Source: Paraburkholderia ginsengisoli NBRC 100965 (GTDB taxonomy: Bacteria; Pseudomonadota; Gammaproteobacteria; Burkholderiales; Burkholderiaceae). Taken from it: a stretch of 64,000 nucleotides of DNA. The stretch's first letter is position 1. Each line of letters begins with the position of its first letter. Below the pieces are notes generated by a model. That model searched no databases. It was not told the DNA's origin and saw only the letters and a list, made by a program, of their open reading frames with translations. Positions 18,821-28,837 of this stretch are shown piece after piece. The translations under genes and the position numbers were made by a program. The DNA is taken from positions 186,001 through 250,000 of the forward strand of contig NZ_BBJF01000003.1 of the NCBI RefSeq assembly GCF_000739735.1, read 5' to 3'.

Positions 18821-19978
18821 TCAATTCGAAACGGGTGGAGACGCGGGATCGGTCCCGGGTTCGGAGGCGGCCTGCGGCGCGAAGCGCGCGAGAATCCGCA
18901 GATCGTCGCCGATCCGGTCGAGCGCGTGGAAATTCAGTTTGACACGGCCGTCGAGCGACGCGGGCGCGCCGAGATTGAACATGCTCATCGAATCCACGCC
19001 GAGCAGGCTCGGTGCGAGATACACCAGCAGTTCGTCCACGCAGCCTTCGCGCAGCAGCGAGCCGTTCAGCTTGTAGCCTGCTTCTACGTGCAGTTCGTTC
19101 ACGTGGCGCTCGCCGAGCACGTTCAGCATGGCCGGCAGATCGACCTTGCCGGCCGCGTTCGCCAACTGGACGATTTCGGCGCCGCGATCGCGTAGCGCGG
19201 CGGCGCGCTCGGTGTGACGTTCATCGAGATTGCCGCAGAAGATCAGCGTCGGTGCGCCGGCCAGAATCTGCGCGTCCGGCGGCACGTCGAGCTGGCTGTC
19301 GATCAATACGCGCTGCGGCTGGCGCGGCGTGTCGACGGCGCGCACCGTCATGCGCGGGTTGTCTTCCTTCACGGTGCCGATGCCGGTCAGGATTGCCGAC
19401 GCACGGGCGCGCCACGCATGACCGTCGGCGCGCGCCGCTTCGCCCGTGATCCACTGACTGACGCCCGACGGCAGGCCGGTGCGGCCATCCAGCGAAGCCG
19501 CCACTTTCATGCGCACCCACGGGCGGCCGCGCGTCATGCGCGACACGAAGCCAATGTTCAGCTCATGCGCTTCGTTTGCGAGCAGTCCGCAACGCACTTC
19601 GATGCCGGCGTCGCGCAGCATCGCGAGACCTCGCCCGGACACCTGCGGGTTCGGATCCTCCATTGCCGCGACCACGCGCGCGACCTGCGCTTCGATCAGC
19701 GCGTTCGCGCACGGCGGCGTGCGGCCGAAATGGCTGCACGGTTCGAGCGTCACGTAGGCGGTAGCGCCGCGCAGATCATGGCCGCGCGAACGCGCGTCCT
19801 TCAACGCGCGAATCTCCGCGTGATCCTGGCCGGCCGGTTGCGTGAAGCCTTCGCCGATCACCTCGCCATTCTTGACGAGCACGCAACCCACGCGCGGATT
19901 CGGATCGGTGGTGTACATGCCGCGCCGCGCTAACGCGAGTGCGCGTTCCATATGGACGAAGTCGGTTTGCGAAAACAT
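18821..19978 (-). CDS. ribD: Bifunctional deaminase/reductase RibD
   Basis: A 385-residue riboflavin enzyme. The N-terminal deaminase half (to about residue 150) carries the zinc ligands HAE (53-55) and PCSHFGRTPPC (80-90). The C-terminal half is the NADPH-dependent reductase, with MKVAASLDGRTG at its start and the conserved GGxxL-like end replaced by VYLAPSLLG. It performs deamination then side-chain reduction, the second and third steps of the pathway after GTP cyclohydrolase II. It heads the ribD-ribE pair. Confidence 0.95.
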   Translation of the reverse strand: MFSQTDFVHMERALALARRGMYTTDPNPRVGCVLVKNGEVIGEGFTQPAGQDHAEIRALKDARSRGHDLRGATAYVTLEPCSHFGRTPPCANALIEAQVARVVAAMEDPNPQVSGRGLAMLRDAGIEVRCGLLANEAHELNIGFVSRMTRGRPWVRMKVAASLDGRTGLPSGVSQWITGEAARADGHAWRARASAILTGIGTVKEDNPRMTVRAVDTPRQPQRVLIDSQLDVPPDAQILAGAPTLIFCGNLDERHTERAAALRDRGAEIVQLANAAGKVDLPAMLNVLGERHVNELHVEAGYKLNGSLLREGCVDELLVYLAPSLLGVDSMSMFNLGAPASLDGRVKLNFHALDRIGDDLRILARFAPQAASEPGTDPASPPVSN

Positions 19979-20107
19979 CGGGGTCCGGTCGGGTACGGTG
20001 GCTAGGCTGTATGAGCTTCGGTTGGGGTGTCGTTTTTTGCGGCTTCGCGCGGCTTCTGCTGTTCCTGCTGCCTTTATGGCTTCCGCCGCTTCGAAGCCGC
20101 GCGGGCC

Positions 20108-21391
20108 TCAGGCCGCGAGCGAGGCGAACGCGCCGCGCGCCGCGTCGATCGTGGCGTCGATGATCGCGTCGTCGTGAACGATCGACACGAAGCCCGCCTC
20201 ATATGCGGACGGCGCGAAGTACACACCCGCATCGAGCATCTTGTGAAAGAATGCGTTGAAACGCGGCACGTCGCTCTTAGTGACTTCGGCGAAGCTGGTC
20301 GGGATCGACCCGGTGAAGTAGAGGCCGAACATGCCGCCGAGCGAATCGGCCGAGAACGGCACCTTGGCTTTGCGGGCGACCTGCGCGAGTCCCTGCGCGA
20401 GACGCGTGGTGCGTGCAGAGAGCGTGTCGTAGAAGCCGGGCGCCTGAATCAGTTGCAGCGTCTTCAGACCGGCGGCGACCGCGATCGGATTGCCCGACAG
20501 CGTGCCCGCCTGATAGACGCCGCCGAGCGGTGCGAGGTGAGCCATGATGTCGCGTCGTCCGCCGAAGGCCGCCGCCGGCATGCCGCCGCCGATCACCTTG
20601 CCGAGACACGTGAGATCCGGCGTGATGCCGTAGACCGCTTGCGCGCCGCCGAGCGCCACGCGGAAGCCGCACATCACTTCGTCGAAAATCAGCACCGAGC
20701 CGTACTCGGTGCACAGGCGCCGCAACGCCTGCAGGAATTCCGGCGTAGCGCGCACGAGGTTCATGTTGCCCGCGACCGGCTCGACGATCACCGACGCGAT
20801 CTCGTTGCCGAACGCCTTGAACGCTTCTTCGAGTTCGGCGACGTTGTTGTATTCGAGAACCGTGGTGTGCTTCGCGATATCCGCCGGCACGCCCGCCGAG
20901 GTCGGATTGCCGAAAGTCAGCAGGCCCGAGCCCGCCTTGACGAGCAGGCTGTCCGCGTGACCGTGATAGCAGCCTTCGAACTTGACGATGCGGCTGCGGT
21001 TCGTGAAGCCGCGCGCGAGACGCAGCGCGCTCATGGTCGCTTCGGTGCCGCTCGACACCATGCGAACCTGCTCGATCGATGGCACGAGCTTGCAGATTTC
21101 TTCGGCGATTTCCACTTCCGACTCGGTGGGCGCGCCGAACGAAAAGCCGTTGGCCAATACGCGCTGCACAGCCTCGAGCACTTCCGGATGAACGTGGCCG
21201 AGGATCATCGGGCCCCACGAGCCGATGTAGTCGATGTAGCGTTGACCATCCGCGTCCCAGAAGTACGGGCCTTGCGCGCGTTCGATGAAGCGCGGCGTGC
21301 CGCCGACGGAGCGGAAGGCGCGCACCGGCGAGTTGACCCCGCCGGGAATGGTGCGTTGCGCGCGTTCGAAGAGGATTTCGTTTTTGGACAT
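20108..21391 (-). CDS. hemL: Glutamate-1-semialdehyde 2,1-aminomutase HemL
   Basis: A 427-residue PLP enzyme making 5-aminolevulinate from glutamate-1-semialdehyde in the C5 pathway of tetrapyrrole synthesis. The N-terminus [11 protein letters not shown] and the PLP lysine K265 in [11 protein letters not shown] are diagnostic, with [15 protein letters not shown] (113-127) for the cofactor phosphate and [10 protein letters not shown] near the active site. Length matches the family. It is upstream of ribD on the same strand, with a 129-base gap. Confidence 0.97.
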   Translation of the reverse strand: MSKNEILFERAQRTIPGGVNSPVRAFRSVGGTPRFIERAQGPYFWDADGQRYIDYIGSWGPMILGHVHPEVLEAVQRVLANGFSFGAPTESEVEIAEEICKLVPSIEQVRMVSSGTEATMSALRLARGFTNRSRIVKFEGCYHGHADSLLVKAGSGLLTFGNPTSAGVPADIAKHTTVLEYNNVAELEEAFKAFGNEIASVIVEPVAGNMNLVRATPEFLQALRRLCTEYGSVLIFDEVMCGFRVALGGAQAVYGITPDLTCLGKVIGGGMPAAAFGGRRDIMAHLAPLGGVYQAGTLSGNPIAVAAGLKTLQLIQAPGFYDTLSARTTRLAQGLAQVARKAKVPFSADSLGGMFGLYFTGSIPTSFAEVTKSDVPRFNAFFHKMLDAGVYFAPSAYEAGFVSIVHDDAIIDATIDAARGAFASLAA

Positions 21392-21529
21392 GGCGATAGC
21401 CGGAATGGAGTTGCGCAGCGGCGCAGGCGGCCCGTGGGCGATTCGCGCGATGCTGGGATAGGTGGAGAAATTGTACCGGAGTCAGCGTGAACGGGCTTTG
21501 CAGTTGTCCCTTACGGCGTGGCCTTGTGC

Positions 21530-22171
21530 TCAACCCTCGCGCGTGCGTTTCGTCCGTTTCGTCGTCATCTTCTTCGGTGCTGATCCTGTCGCCGGCGTGG
21601 TCGTCTGTCTGCTGGCCGTCTTTGGTCTGGCGGCCGGCGGGCTCGCCGCCGCGCTTTTTGCCGCCGCCGCCACGTGCGCCGTGACTTTGCTCGAGCGCGT
21701 CGGGCCCGCAGGCGTGTCGAGCTTCGGCGGCCTGCGTTTGCCGGTGAGCTCGGCCCAGCGCTTTTCGAGCGCGCCTTCGGCAATCGGCTTGATCGCGGTG
21801 CCCGAACTCTGCGCATCCCATGTCTGCACGGAGAACGGAAACGTGCGCAACATCTCGCGCGGAATCACCGGTGCTTCGTGCGCGTCGACGAGCCAGTCAT
21901 ACACGAAGTCGATGCACAGCCGGTAGCCGCGTTTCGTCGCCGGGTCGGGGACTTCGTACGGCGCGCGCGTCACGTAGCCGGAGCCGAAAATCCCCTTCGG
22001 TTCCTGAGCGACGCGATGCAGGAACACGCGGTCGCCCGGCAGGATGCTGCGCGCGAATCCGCAGCCCCACACATCGCTGACCGCGACGCCGGCGGCGACG
22101 CGCTTCGCAATGTCGGGCAACTCGGGCCACGGCCATTTCTTGGGGCTCCAGATCAGCAGGAAGGCGGTCAT
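21530..22171 (-). CDS. EVE/PUA-like domain protein with Lys/Ala-rich tail
   Basis: A 213-residue protein. Residues 1 to about 125 resemble the N-terminal EVE-like module of some McrA-type restriction enzymes and HNH nucleases: MTAFLLIWSPKKWPWPELPD, then GDRVFLHRVAQEPKGIFGSG, the core of a PUA-fold pocket for modified bases. Here it is followed only by a basic, disordered tail (KTASRQTTTPATGSAPKK) and no nuclease domain. The start at 22171 is the conserved MTAF. A role in sensing a modified base is inference from the fold; a solitary module could be a remnant or a stand-alone reader. Confidence 0.6.
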   Translation of the reverse strand: MTAFLLIWSPKKWPWPELPDIAKRVAAGVAVSDVWGCGFARSILPGDRVFLHRVAQEPKGIFGSGYVTRAPYEVPDPATKRGYRLCIDFVYDWLVDAHEAPVIPREMLRTFPFSVQTWDAQSSGTAIKPIAEGALEKRWAELTGKRRPPKLDTPAGPTRSSKVTAHVAAAAKSAAASPPAARPKTASRQTTTPATGSAPKKMTTKRTKRTREG

Positions 22172-22413
22172 CGCGGGCTCGACACGGAATGAATGGAGAA
22201 GGGCGGCGCGTCTGCCGGCGTGGGCTGCCCGAGTGGTCAGGCGGCAGCTTAACCGATCGACGGTGCGCTTGCCGCTCATGCACGCGAGCGGACCGGGCGT
22301 GGTCTGGCGCGCTCGCGAGCCTGAGCTCGTCGCGTACAATCGAGGCCAACACGTTGCTGTCCCGTTCTACCGTTCCGCTGCCGATAACGGCGCGGCGCTC
22401 CTTCCGGATTCCC

Positions 22414-23634
22414 ATGTCTCACGTTGCCAGAAGCCGGCCCGATGGCCGGCTGATTCTGTTGCTCGGTGCGCTTGCCGCATGCGGGCCGATCTCGATCGAT
22501 ATGTATCTGCCCAGCCTGCCGACCATCGCACAGGCCTTCGCGATCAGCACCGGCGCCGCACAGGCGACGCTCACGAGCTTCATGTTCGGCTTCTCGATCG
22601 GCATGCTGCTGTATGGCCCGCTGTCGGATACGTATGGGCGCCGGCCGGTGCTGCTCGGCGGCATCATCATGTATGCATTGGCGAGCGTGGCGTGCGCGCT
22701 GTCGTTCTCGATCGGCTCGCTCGTAACGTTCCGCTTCGTGCAGGCGCTCGGGGCGGGCGCGGCGTCGGTGCTCGCGCGCGCGATTGCGCGCGATGCGCAC
22801 GGGCCGACGGATGCGGCCCGCGTGCTGTCGATGCTCGCGATCGTCACGTCGATCGGTCCATTGCTCGCACCGTTGATCGGCGGACAGTTGCTGCTGCTCG
22901 GCGGCTGGCGCGTGGTGTTCGTCGTGCTGACGCTGTTCGGCACGGTGTGCGCGGTGACCGCCTTCTTCAAGGTGCCGGAGACGTGGCCGCGCGAGAAGCG
23001 TGCGCAGTCGGCGTTGCTGAAATCGTTCGGCGCTTACGGCAAGCTGCTGCGCGATCCGGTTGCGTGGGGGCACATGCTGTGCGGCGGCATGGCGTTCGCA
23101 TCGATGTTCGCGTACATCACGGCGACGCCGTTCGTGTATATCGAGTATTTCCATGTGTCGGCGCAACACTACGGCTTTCTGTTCGCGTTGAACATCGTCG
23201 GCATCATGTTCGGCAACTACCTGAACACGCGTCTCGTGGGCCGCCTCGGCTCGCTGCCGATCATTTCCGCCGCGGCAACCGTGAGCTTCGTGGCGTCGCT
23301 GTTCGTGTCGCTCGTGTCGTTGACCGGTTGGGGTGGCTTGTGGTCGATCGTGTTCGGCCTGTTCTTCGTGGTCGGCGTGGTCGGCGTGCTGTCCGCCAAT
23401 TGCACGACCGATCTGATGCATCGCTATCCGGTGAACGCCGGCGCCGCGGCCGCCGTGTTCGGCGCGGTGCAGCTGGCGCTCGGCGCGTTGTCGAGTCTCG
23501 CGGTCGGGCTGTGGCAGGACGGGTCGCCCCGAGGCATGGGCATCGTGGTGGGCATCGCGGGTTCGCTGTGCTATGTCGGGCGGATGCTGGTCATCCGGTG
23601 GCATGGGACGAAGGTCCCCGCCGCTGCCGCCTGA
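22414..23634 (+). CDS. Bcr/CflA family multidrug efflux MFS transporter
   Basis: A 406-residue inner-membrane protein with 12 predicted TM helices. Family features are the N-terminal ISIDMYLPSLPTIAQAF, the loop 2-3 signature GPLSDTYGRRPVLLGG, and RFVQALGAGAASVLARAIARD in TM4-5. Drug/H+ antiport (bicyclomycin, chloramphenicol or sulphonamide type) is the family role. The ATG at 22414 was chosen because the family starts at this helix; the longer frame overlaps the divergent EVE gene. Confidence 0.9.
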   Translation: MSHVARSRPDGRLILLLGALAACGPISIDMYLPSLPTIAQAFAISTGAAQATLTSFMFGFSIGMLLYGPLSDTYGRRPVLLGGIIMYALASVACALSFSIGSLVTFRFVQALGAGAASVLARAIARDAHGPTDAARVLSMLAIVTSIGPLLAPLIGGQLLLLGGWRVVFVVLTLFGTVCAVTAFFKVPETWPREKRAQSALLKSFGAYGKLLRDPVAWGHMLCGGMAFASMFAYITATPFVYIEYFHVSAQHYGFLFALNIVGIMFGNYLNTRLVGRLGSLPIISAAATVSFVASLFVSLVSLTGWGGLWSIVFGLFFVVGVVGVLSANCTTDLMHRYPVNAGAAAAVFGAVQLALGALSSLAVGLWQDGSPRGMGIVVGIAGSLCYVGRMLVIRWHGTKVPAAAA

Positions 23635-23880
23635 TGGTTGTTTGACGTTTGCCTCGCGTGTGCCTCGCGTGTGCCTGGCGTGTGTCTGGTGTTTGAGCGA
23701 GGCACGTGTGACGGCCGGGCAAGCGCGGCCCGAAGTAAACGCTGCATCACCGGCATGACATAGCCGTTCGTCGCGAGTAGTACGGCGCGTCTACGGAAAA
23801 CACCAGGTGTTGCGTGCGCGCGACCTTGCGTTTCAAATTGCATTGCTATGATGGAGTCACTGTTCCTCGGAGCGGCAATC

Positions 23881-24111
23881 ATGGCGATCAGAGACTTGAT
23901 GAACGGCGAGCGGCAACATGCGGCTTTCGCCGAAGCGCAGAAGCTGGCTGACAGCGGCGCCTATCACGATTACACGGACATCGAATACGTCTTGCGCTTT
24001 GATTACGGGTTGACCGATGTGTCGGCGCTGCTCGACAGTCAGTTGATGCATCGCGACCTGAATTGTCGTTGCGCCGATGCGCGCGAAAAGCTGGAAGCGC
24101 TTAGCGTGTGA
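23881..24111 (+). CDS. Small hypothetical protein
   Basis: A 76-residue protein preceded by CTCGGAGC, an acceptable ribosome binding site. It is acidic-to-neutral with a central DYTDIEYVLRFDYGL and ends with DLNCRCADAREKLEALSV, including a CRC pair. Residue composition is protein-like and the gene is isolated between two real genes. No family is recognised. The alternative start at 23848 is longer and less well supported. Confidence 0.6.
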   Translation: MAIRDLMNGERQHAAFAEAQKLADSGAYHDYTDIEYVLRFDYGLTDVSALLDSQLMHRDLNCRCADAREKLEALSV

Positions 24112-24368
24112 CGGATGCGGCGGTGATCGGGCGGGCTTGCTGGTTGAAGGCGCGCGGGCGAGGCGAGGGCGTTTCGACTTGTCTCGCAGTGTCCTCGCGC
24201 GTTGTTCGCGGCAACGCGCTTTCATTCGCTATGACCGCGTCTATCTTACGTGACGCTTCATCGCGCTCGCGAGTGAAGGTGTTCATGTGATGCCGCGCGC
24301 GTGCAACGCGATGTCATCATGCTGGCACCCGTGCGCCGTCGAGGCTTCGTCACCACCGGAGTGAATTC

Positions 24369-24773
24369 ATGGCTGCCAGCCAGCACGATCCACGTCTGCC
24401 GCAGACGGACAATCCCGCCACGCTTGCGAAGCCAGGCGGTCACTACAGTCATGTCGCGATTGCGAACGGCTTCGTGTTCGTCTCCGGGCAATTGCCGATC
24501 AACGCGCAGGGCGAGAAGTTAGCCGATGCGTCGTTCGAAGCGCAGGCAGAACAGGTTCTGGCGAACGTGCAAGCCGCGCTCGAAAGCGCCGGCAGCAGCA
24601 TCGCGCAACTCGTGCAGGTGCGTGTCTACATCGTCGATGTCGAACACTGGATGAGCTTCAATCAGCTCTACGCGCGTTGGGCAGGCGAAGCACGGCCGGC
24701 GCGTGCCGTCGTGCCGGTTCCGCAACTGCACTATGGGTTCAAGATTGAGGTCGAGGCGACTGCGCTGCTTTAG
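24369..24773 (+). CDS. RidA family protein
   Basis: A 134-residue protein of the YjgF/YER057c/UK114 fold, which hydrolyses reactive enamine/imine intermediates released by PLP enzymes. The substrate-binding arginine is in RPARAVVPVPQL, and FVSGQLPIN and IEVEATALL are the usual strand motifs. The catalytic core is intact, so deaminase activity is plausible; subfamily assignment is uncertain. It ends at a bidirectional terminator. Confidence 0.9.
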   Translation: MAASQHDPRLPQTDNPATLAKPGGHYSHVAIANGFVFVSGQLPINAQGEKLADASFEAQAEQVLANVQAALESAGSSIAQLVQVRVYIVDVEHWMSFNQLYARWAGEARPARAVVPVPQLHYGFKIEVEATALL

Positions 24774-24782
24774 CCACCAATG

Positions 24783-24806
24783 AAAAACGGGCCGAGAGGC
24801 CCGTTT
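24783..24806. terminator. Bidirectional terminator between ridA-like gene and tRNA-Ser
   Basis: A 10-bp stem AAAACGGGCC/GGCCCGTTTT with loop GAGA. It ends the plus-strand RidA gene and, read on the minus strand, the tRNA-Ser transcript. Confidence 0.85.
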
Positions 24807-24818
24807 TCAATGATGATC

Positions 24819-24908
24819 TGGCGGAGGCGGTGAGATTCGAACTCACGGAAAGATTGCTCCTTCGCCGGTTTTCAAGACCGGTGCCTTAAACCGCTCGGCC
24901 ACACCTCC
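24819..24908 (-). tRNA. tRNA-Ser(TGA)
   Basis: Minus-strand cloverleaf with a long variable arm. The anticodon stem CCGGT/ACCGG surrounds loop CTTGAAA (anticodon TGA, reads UCA and UCG). Acceptor GGAGGTG, T-arm GTTCGAATC, encoded CCA. 90 nt including CCA. Confidence 0.95.
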
Positions 24909-24963
24909 AAGCCCGAAATTGTAACCTGAAAAAACCTCGCTGCGGGGCTCGGTCGAACGGCAA

Positions 24964-26193
24964 TCACTGCGAATCTTTCAGAAATAGCGCTTGCAGATCG
25001 TTCAGGAACGCCTGGCCGAGCGGTGTCGGCGCAATCTTCTCATGGTCGCGCGTAATCAGTTTGCGCTTTTCGGCTTCCTGCAACGCTGGTTCGATCGACG
25101 TCATCGACAGTCCCGTGCGTTCGATGAACCGATGCACCGGAAAGCCTTCCACCAGTCGCAGCGCGTTCAGCATGAACTCGAACGGCAGATCGCGCGGCCC
25201 GACTTCGTGCTCTTCCTGTACTGCTGTGCCGGCCAACGCCTGCTCGATGAAGGTGGTCGGATGCTTGTAGCGCACCTGGCGCAGCACGCGATTCGGAAAC
25301 GACAGCTTCGTATGCGCGCCCGCGCCGATGCCGAGATAGTCGCCGAAGCGCCAGTAGTTCAGATTGTGCCGGCTCTGCCGATGCGGCTGCGCATACGCGG
25401 ACACCTCGTAGCGCTGGTAGCCGGCGGCCGTCGTGCGCTCGTGAATCCAGTCCTGCATGTCGGCGGACGCATCGTCGTCGGGCAATGCGGGCGGGAATTT
25501 CGCAAACAGCGTGTTCGGTTCGAGCGTCAGGTGATACAGCGACAGGTGCGGCGGCGCGAACGACAACGCCGTGTCGATATCGGTCTGGCATTCGGCGAGC
25601 GTCTGGCCCGGCAACGCGAACATCAGATCGAGGTTGAAGTTGTCGAACGTGGTCGCGGCGACTTCGACCGCGTGGCGCGCTTGCACCGCATCGTGAATCC
25701 GGCCGAGCGCTTTCAGATGCGCTTCATTGAAACTCTGGATGCCCACCGACAGCCGGTTCACGCCGCTCGCGCGAAACTGCGCGAACTTGTCCGCCTCGAA
25801 TGTGCCGGGGTTGGCTTCGAGCGTGATCTCCGCGTCGGCGTCGAGCGGCAGCAGCGCGCGAATGTCCGACAGCATGCGATCGAGCCCCGCCGCCGACAAC
25901 AGGCTCGGCGTGCCGCCGCCGATGAACACCGTATGCACCTGGCGGCCCCAGATCAGCGGCAGCGCCAACTCGAGATCGGCGCGCAACGCGTCGAGATATT
26001 CGTTCTCCGGGAACGCATCGCCTTTCCACTCGTGCGAGTTGAAATCGCAATACGGACACTTGCGCACGCACCACGGAAAGTGCACGTACAACGCCAGCGG
26101 CGGCAGCGACGTGAGGCGAATGCTGCCCGGCGACGTGAACGCCTTGATGACGCCGTTGCCGATCTCGGCAGGCGCGGGCTTGATCGGAATCAC
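24964..26193 (-). CDS. hemW: Radical-SAM haem chaperone HemW
   Basis: A 409-residue radical-SAM protein formerly labelled coproporphyrinogen oxidase. The 4Fe-4S motif is CVRKCPYC (C42, C46, C49), followed by GGGTPS (about 92-97) and the conserved VNRLSVGIQSFN. It lacks HemN's extra cysteine and N-terminal region, so the role is haem binding and transfer in the respiratory chain. Its ATG overlaps the rdgB stop by 4 bases; rph lies upstream. Confidence 0.94.
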   Translation of the reverse strand: MIPIKPAPAEIGNGVIKAFTSPGSIRLTSLPPLALYVHFPWCVRKCPYCDFNSHEWKGDAFPENEYLDALRADLELALPLIWGRQVHTVFIGGGTPSLLSAAGLDRMLSDIRALLPLDADAEITLEANPGTFEADKFAQFRASGVNRLSVGIQSFNEAHLKALGRIHDAVQARHAVEVAATTFDNFNLDLMFALPGQTLAECQTDIDTALSFAPPHLSLYHLTLEPNTLFAKFPPALPDDDASADMQDWIHERTTAAGYQRYEVSAYAQPHRQSRHNLNYWRFGDYLGIGAGAHTKLSFPNRVLRQVRYKHPTTFIEQALAGTAVQEEHEVGPRDLPFEFMLNALRLVEGFPVHRFIERTGLSMTSIEPALQEAEKRKLITRDHEKIAPTPLGQAFLNDLQALFLKDSQ

Positions 26194-26849
26194 GCTTCCT
26201 CCGTCAGCCGCGCGAGCAGTTGCCGCAACGCGATCGCGCGATGACTGCTGGCGTTCTTCACCGCGGGTTCCAGTTCCGCGGCGCTCGCATTCAGCGCTGG
26301 CAGGAAGAAGTACGGGTCGTAGCCGAAGCCATGCGCGCCGCGCGGCGCGTCGAGAATCTCGCCATGCCAGCGGCCTTCGGCGATCAGCGGTTCGGGATCG
26401 TCCGCGTGACGCACCAGCGCCAGCACGCAGTAGTAGTAGCCACGCCGATCGCTTTCGCCCTGCAACGCTTCGACGAGACGCGCGTTATTCGCCGCGTCGC
26501 TCTTCTCGCCGCCGGCGAGTTGCGCATAGCGCGCCGAGTACACGCCGGGTGCACCGCGCAACGCGCGCACGCACAGACCCGAGTCGTCGGCGAGGGCGGG
26601 CAGGCCGGTGAGCTTCGCCGCATGGCGGGCCTTCGTCAGCGCGTTTTCGACGAAGGTCGGATGCGGCTCTTCCGCTTCCGGCACGTTCAACTCGCCTTGC
26701 GCAATCAGTTTGATGCCGGCCGCGCCGAGCAGCGCCGCGAACTCGCGCAGCTTGCCCGCGTTGTTCGACGCGAGCACGACTTTCTTCAGCGGCGTGTTCA
26801 ACGGCGCGCTTGCCGTATTCGCGCCGCCGTCTTCACGAACCTCATTCAC
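26190..26849 (-). CDS. rdgB: Non-canonical purine NTP pyrophosphatase RdgB
   Basis: A 219-residue HAM1/RdgB protein that hydrolyses ITP, dITP and XTP to monophosphates, keeping deaminated purines out of DNA and RNA. Motifs: [14 protein letters not shown] (about 24-37), the [20 protein letters not shown] core, and FGYDPYF with SHRAIAL near the end. It overlaps rph by 8 bases and hemW by 4, an operon rph-rdgB-hemW. Confidence 0.96.
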   Translation of the reverse strand: MNEVREDGGANTASAPLNTPLKKVVLASNNAGKLREFAALLGAAGIKLIAQGELNVPEAEEPHPTFVENALTKARHAAKLTGLPALADDSGLCVRALRGAPGVYSARYAQLAGGEKSDAANNARLVEALQGESDRRGYYYCVLALVRHADDPEPLIAEGRWHGEILDAPRGAHGFGYDPYFFLPALNASAAELEPAVKNASSHRAIALRQLLARLTEEA

Positions 26850-27582
26850 TCTTTTGCTCCAGCGCTGCCTTCTGTTTCGCGATTAGTGTGTTGATGCCGT
26901 CGCTCGCCAGATCCAGCAGCGCGTTCATTTCGTCGCGCGAGAAAGGCACGCCCTCGGCGGTGCCCTGAATTTCGACGAAGCCGCCCGCGCCCGTCATCAC
27001 CACGTTCATGTCGGTATCGCACTGCGAGTCTTCGTCGTAATCGAGGTCGAGCACCGGCAGTCCGTCGTACACGCCGACCGAGATTGCCGCGACGTAATCG
27101 GTGATCGGCGAGCTTTCGATGCGGCCGGTGGCTAGCAGTTTCGCCACCGCGTCGTGGGCGGCCACGAACGCGCCGGTGATGCTGGCGGTGCGCGTGCCGC
27201 CGTCCGCCTGGATCACGTCGCAATCGATATGCAGGGTGCGCGCGCCGAGCTTCTCGAGATCGAACACCGAGCGCAGCGCGCGGCCGATCAGCCGCTGGAT
27301 TTCCTGGGTGCGTCCGGTCTGCTTGCCGCGCGCCGCTTCACGGTCGCTGCGCGTGTGCGTGGCGCGCGGCAGCATGCCGTACTCGGCCGTGAGCCAGCCC
27401 TGGCCGCGATCGCGCAGAAACGACGGCACGCTCTCGGCGATGCTCGCCGTGCAGATCACTTTCGTGTCGCCGAATTCGACCAGCACCGAACCCTCCGCGT
27501 GCTTCGTGTAATGGCGCGTGATGCGCACGTCGCGCAGCTGATTGGCCTGGCGGCCGCTGGGGCGTTGGGTGTCGTTGGTCAT
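26842..27582 (-). CDS. rph: Ribonuclease PH
   Basis: A 246-residue phosphorolytic 3'-5' exoribonuclease for trimming tRNA 3' ends. Family motifs: [13 protein letters not shown] at the N-terminus, [16 protein letters not shown], the catalytic [15 protein letters not shown] and [15 protein letters not shown]. Length and core are complete. It is the first gene of the minus-strand rph-rdgB-hemW operon, divergent from yicC. Confidence 0.97.
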   Translation of the reverse strand: MTNDTQRPSGRQANQLRDVRITRHYTKHAEGSVLVEFGDTKVICTASIAESVPSFLRDRGQGWLTAEYGMLPRATHTRSDREAARGKQTGRTQEIQRLIGRALRSVFDLEKLGARTLHIDCDVIQADGGTRTASITGAFVAAHDAVAKLLATGRIESSPITDYVAAISVGVYDGLPVLDLDYDEDSQCDTDMNVVMTGAGGFVEIQGTAEGVPFSRDEMNALLDLASDGINTLIAKQKAALEQKSE

Positions 27583-27897
27583 GTTGGGATCGGTCAGGAA
27601 GAAATGCGGAGGGAAAGCGCGATTTTACAGCCGAACGGGTAGGGCAGTCAGCCGCGCGCGTCGCCGATGAGCGGCGGTGACTCGCGGCAGGCGTTAGCGC
27701 AAGCTGGCGGTCCGTGTTGAACGACGCATCGGCGATGCCGGGCAACCGCGCGTTCGCCCGCATGCACGCTCGCTCGCGGCGGGGCTCGCCGCCAAAAATG
27801 GGATAATGCCGGTTCCCCGCCCCGCGTCTCGTACACGCCGGGCGATTTGCCTCTCAGGCCGGCGTTTCGACGCCCGGCCGCAATCGCGAGAAATACG
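27583..27897. other. Divergent promoter region of rph and yicC
   Basis: 315 bases between divergent rph and yicC. It contains GGGATAATGCC near 27800 (a -10-like GATAAT on the plus strand, consistent with yicC) and, on the minus strand, TAAAAT near 27625 consistent with rph. Neither has a clear -35 box. No gene seen; the antisense frames here are shadows. Confidence 0.4.
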
Positions 27898-28821
27898 ATG
27901 ATCTACAGCATGACTGGCTATGCGAGCGCCACGCGCGAACTCGTCGCGGCCTCGGGTACAGGCGGCGTGAGCGTGTCGGTCGAATTGCGCACGGTGAACT
28001 CGCGCTTTCTCGATCTGAACTTCCGCATGCCCGAAGACGTGCGCGTCTGCGAACCGACGCTGCGCGAAATGCTGATGCATAAGCTGTCGCGCGGCAAAGT
28101 GGATATCCGTATCAACCTGCAACGCAGCGAACAGTCGGCCAACGCGGGCGCGATCAATCGCGACGCGCTCACGCAGCTCGCGCTGCTCGAACGCACGGTG
28201 CTCGCGACGTTCCCTGAAGCCGAGCGCCTGCGCACCGGCGAGATTCTGCGCTGGCCGGGCGTGCTCGCCGAAAGCGGCGTGGCGCAGGAAGTGCTCCGCG
28301 ACGCGGTGCTCGCGTGCGGCAAGCAGGCGATTACCGATCTGATCGACGTGCGCGCTCGCGAAGGCGCGCAACTCGCGACGATGCTGCTCGCCAACGTCAC
28401 CGAAATGGAAGCGATCGTCACGAAGATCACGCCGCTCGTGCCGGAGCTGATCACGAAGCATCAGCAGAAGATCGTCGAACGTTTGCAGGAAGCGCTCGGC
28501 ATTGCCGCGCCGGATACGGCGGCGACGATCGTCTCGCGTGAGGAGATCAACGAACGGATTCGCCAGGAAGTGACGATGTACGGCATCCGTATCGACATCG
28601 CCGAAGAACTGTCGCGCCTCACGGCTCACCTGAACGAAACGCGTCACGTGATCGAGAAGGGCGGCAAGGTCGGCAAGCGCCTCGACTTCATGATGCAGGA
28701 GCTGAACCGCGAAGCGAACACGCTCGGCTCGAAAGCGGCGGCGAAGGAACTCGCGGATTCGTCGATGACGCTGAAGCTGCTCATCGAACAGATGCGCGAG
28801 CAAGTTCAGAATCTGGAATAA
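27898..28821 (+). CDS. yicC: YicC/YloC family endoribonuclease
   Basis: A 307-residue protein starting [10 protein letters not shown], the invariant N-terminus of the family. YicC-type enzymes are endoribonucleases acting on structured RNAs. [16 protein letters not shown] (about residues 27-42) and the C-terminal [21 protein letters not shown] are the strongest family blocks. Gmk follows 16 bases downstream, a widespread arrangement. Confidence 0.94.
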   Translation: MIYSMTGYASATRELVAASGTGGVSVSVELRTVNSRFLDLNFRMPEDVRVCEPTLREMLMHKLSRGKVDIRINLQRSEQSANAGAINRDALTQLALLERTVLATFPEAERLRTGEILRWPGVLAESGVAQEVLRDAVLACGKQAITDLIDVRAREGAQLATMLLANVTEMEAIVTKITPLVPELITKHQQKIVERLQEALGIAAPDTAATIVSREEINERIRQEVTMYGIRIDIAEELSRLTAHLNETRHVIEKGGKVGKRLDFMMQELNREANTLGSKAAAKELADSSMTLKLLIEQMREQVQNLE

Positions 28822-28837
28822 AGCTGGACACACCAAC

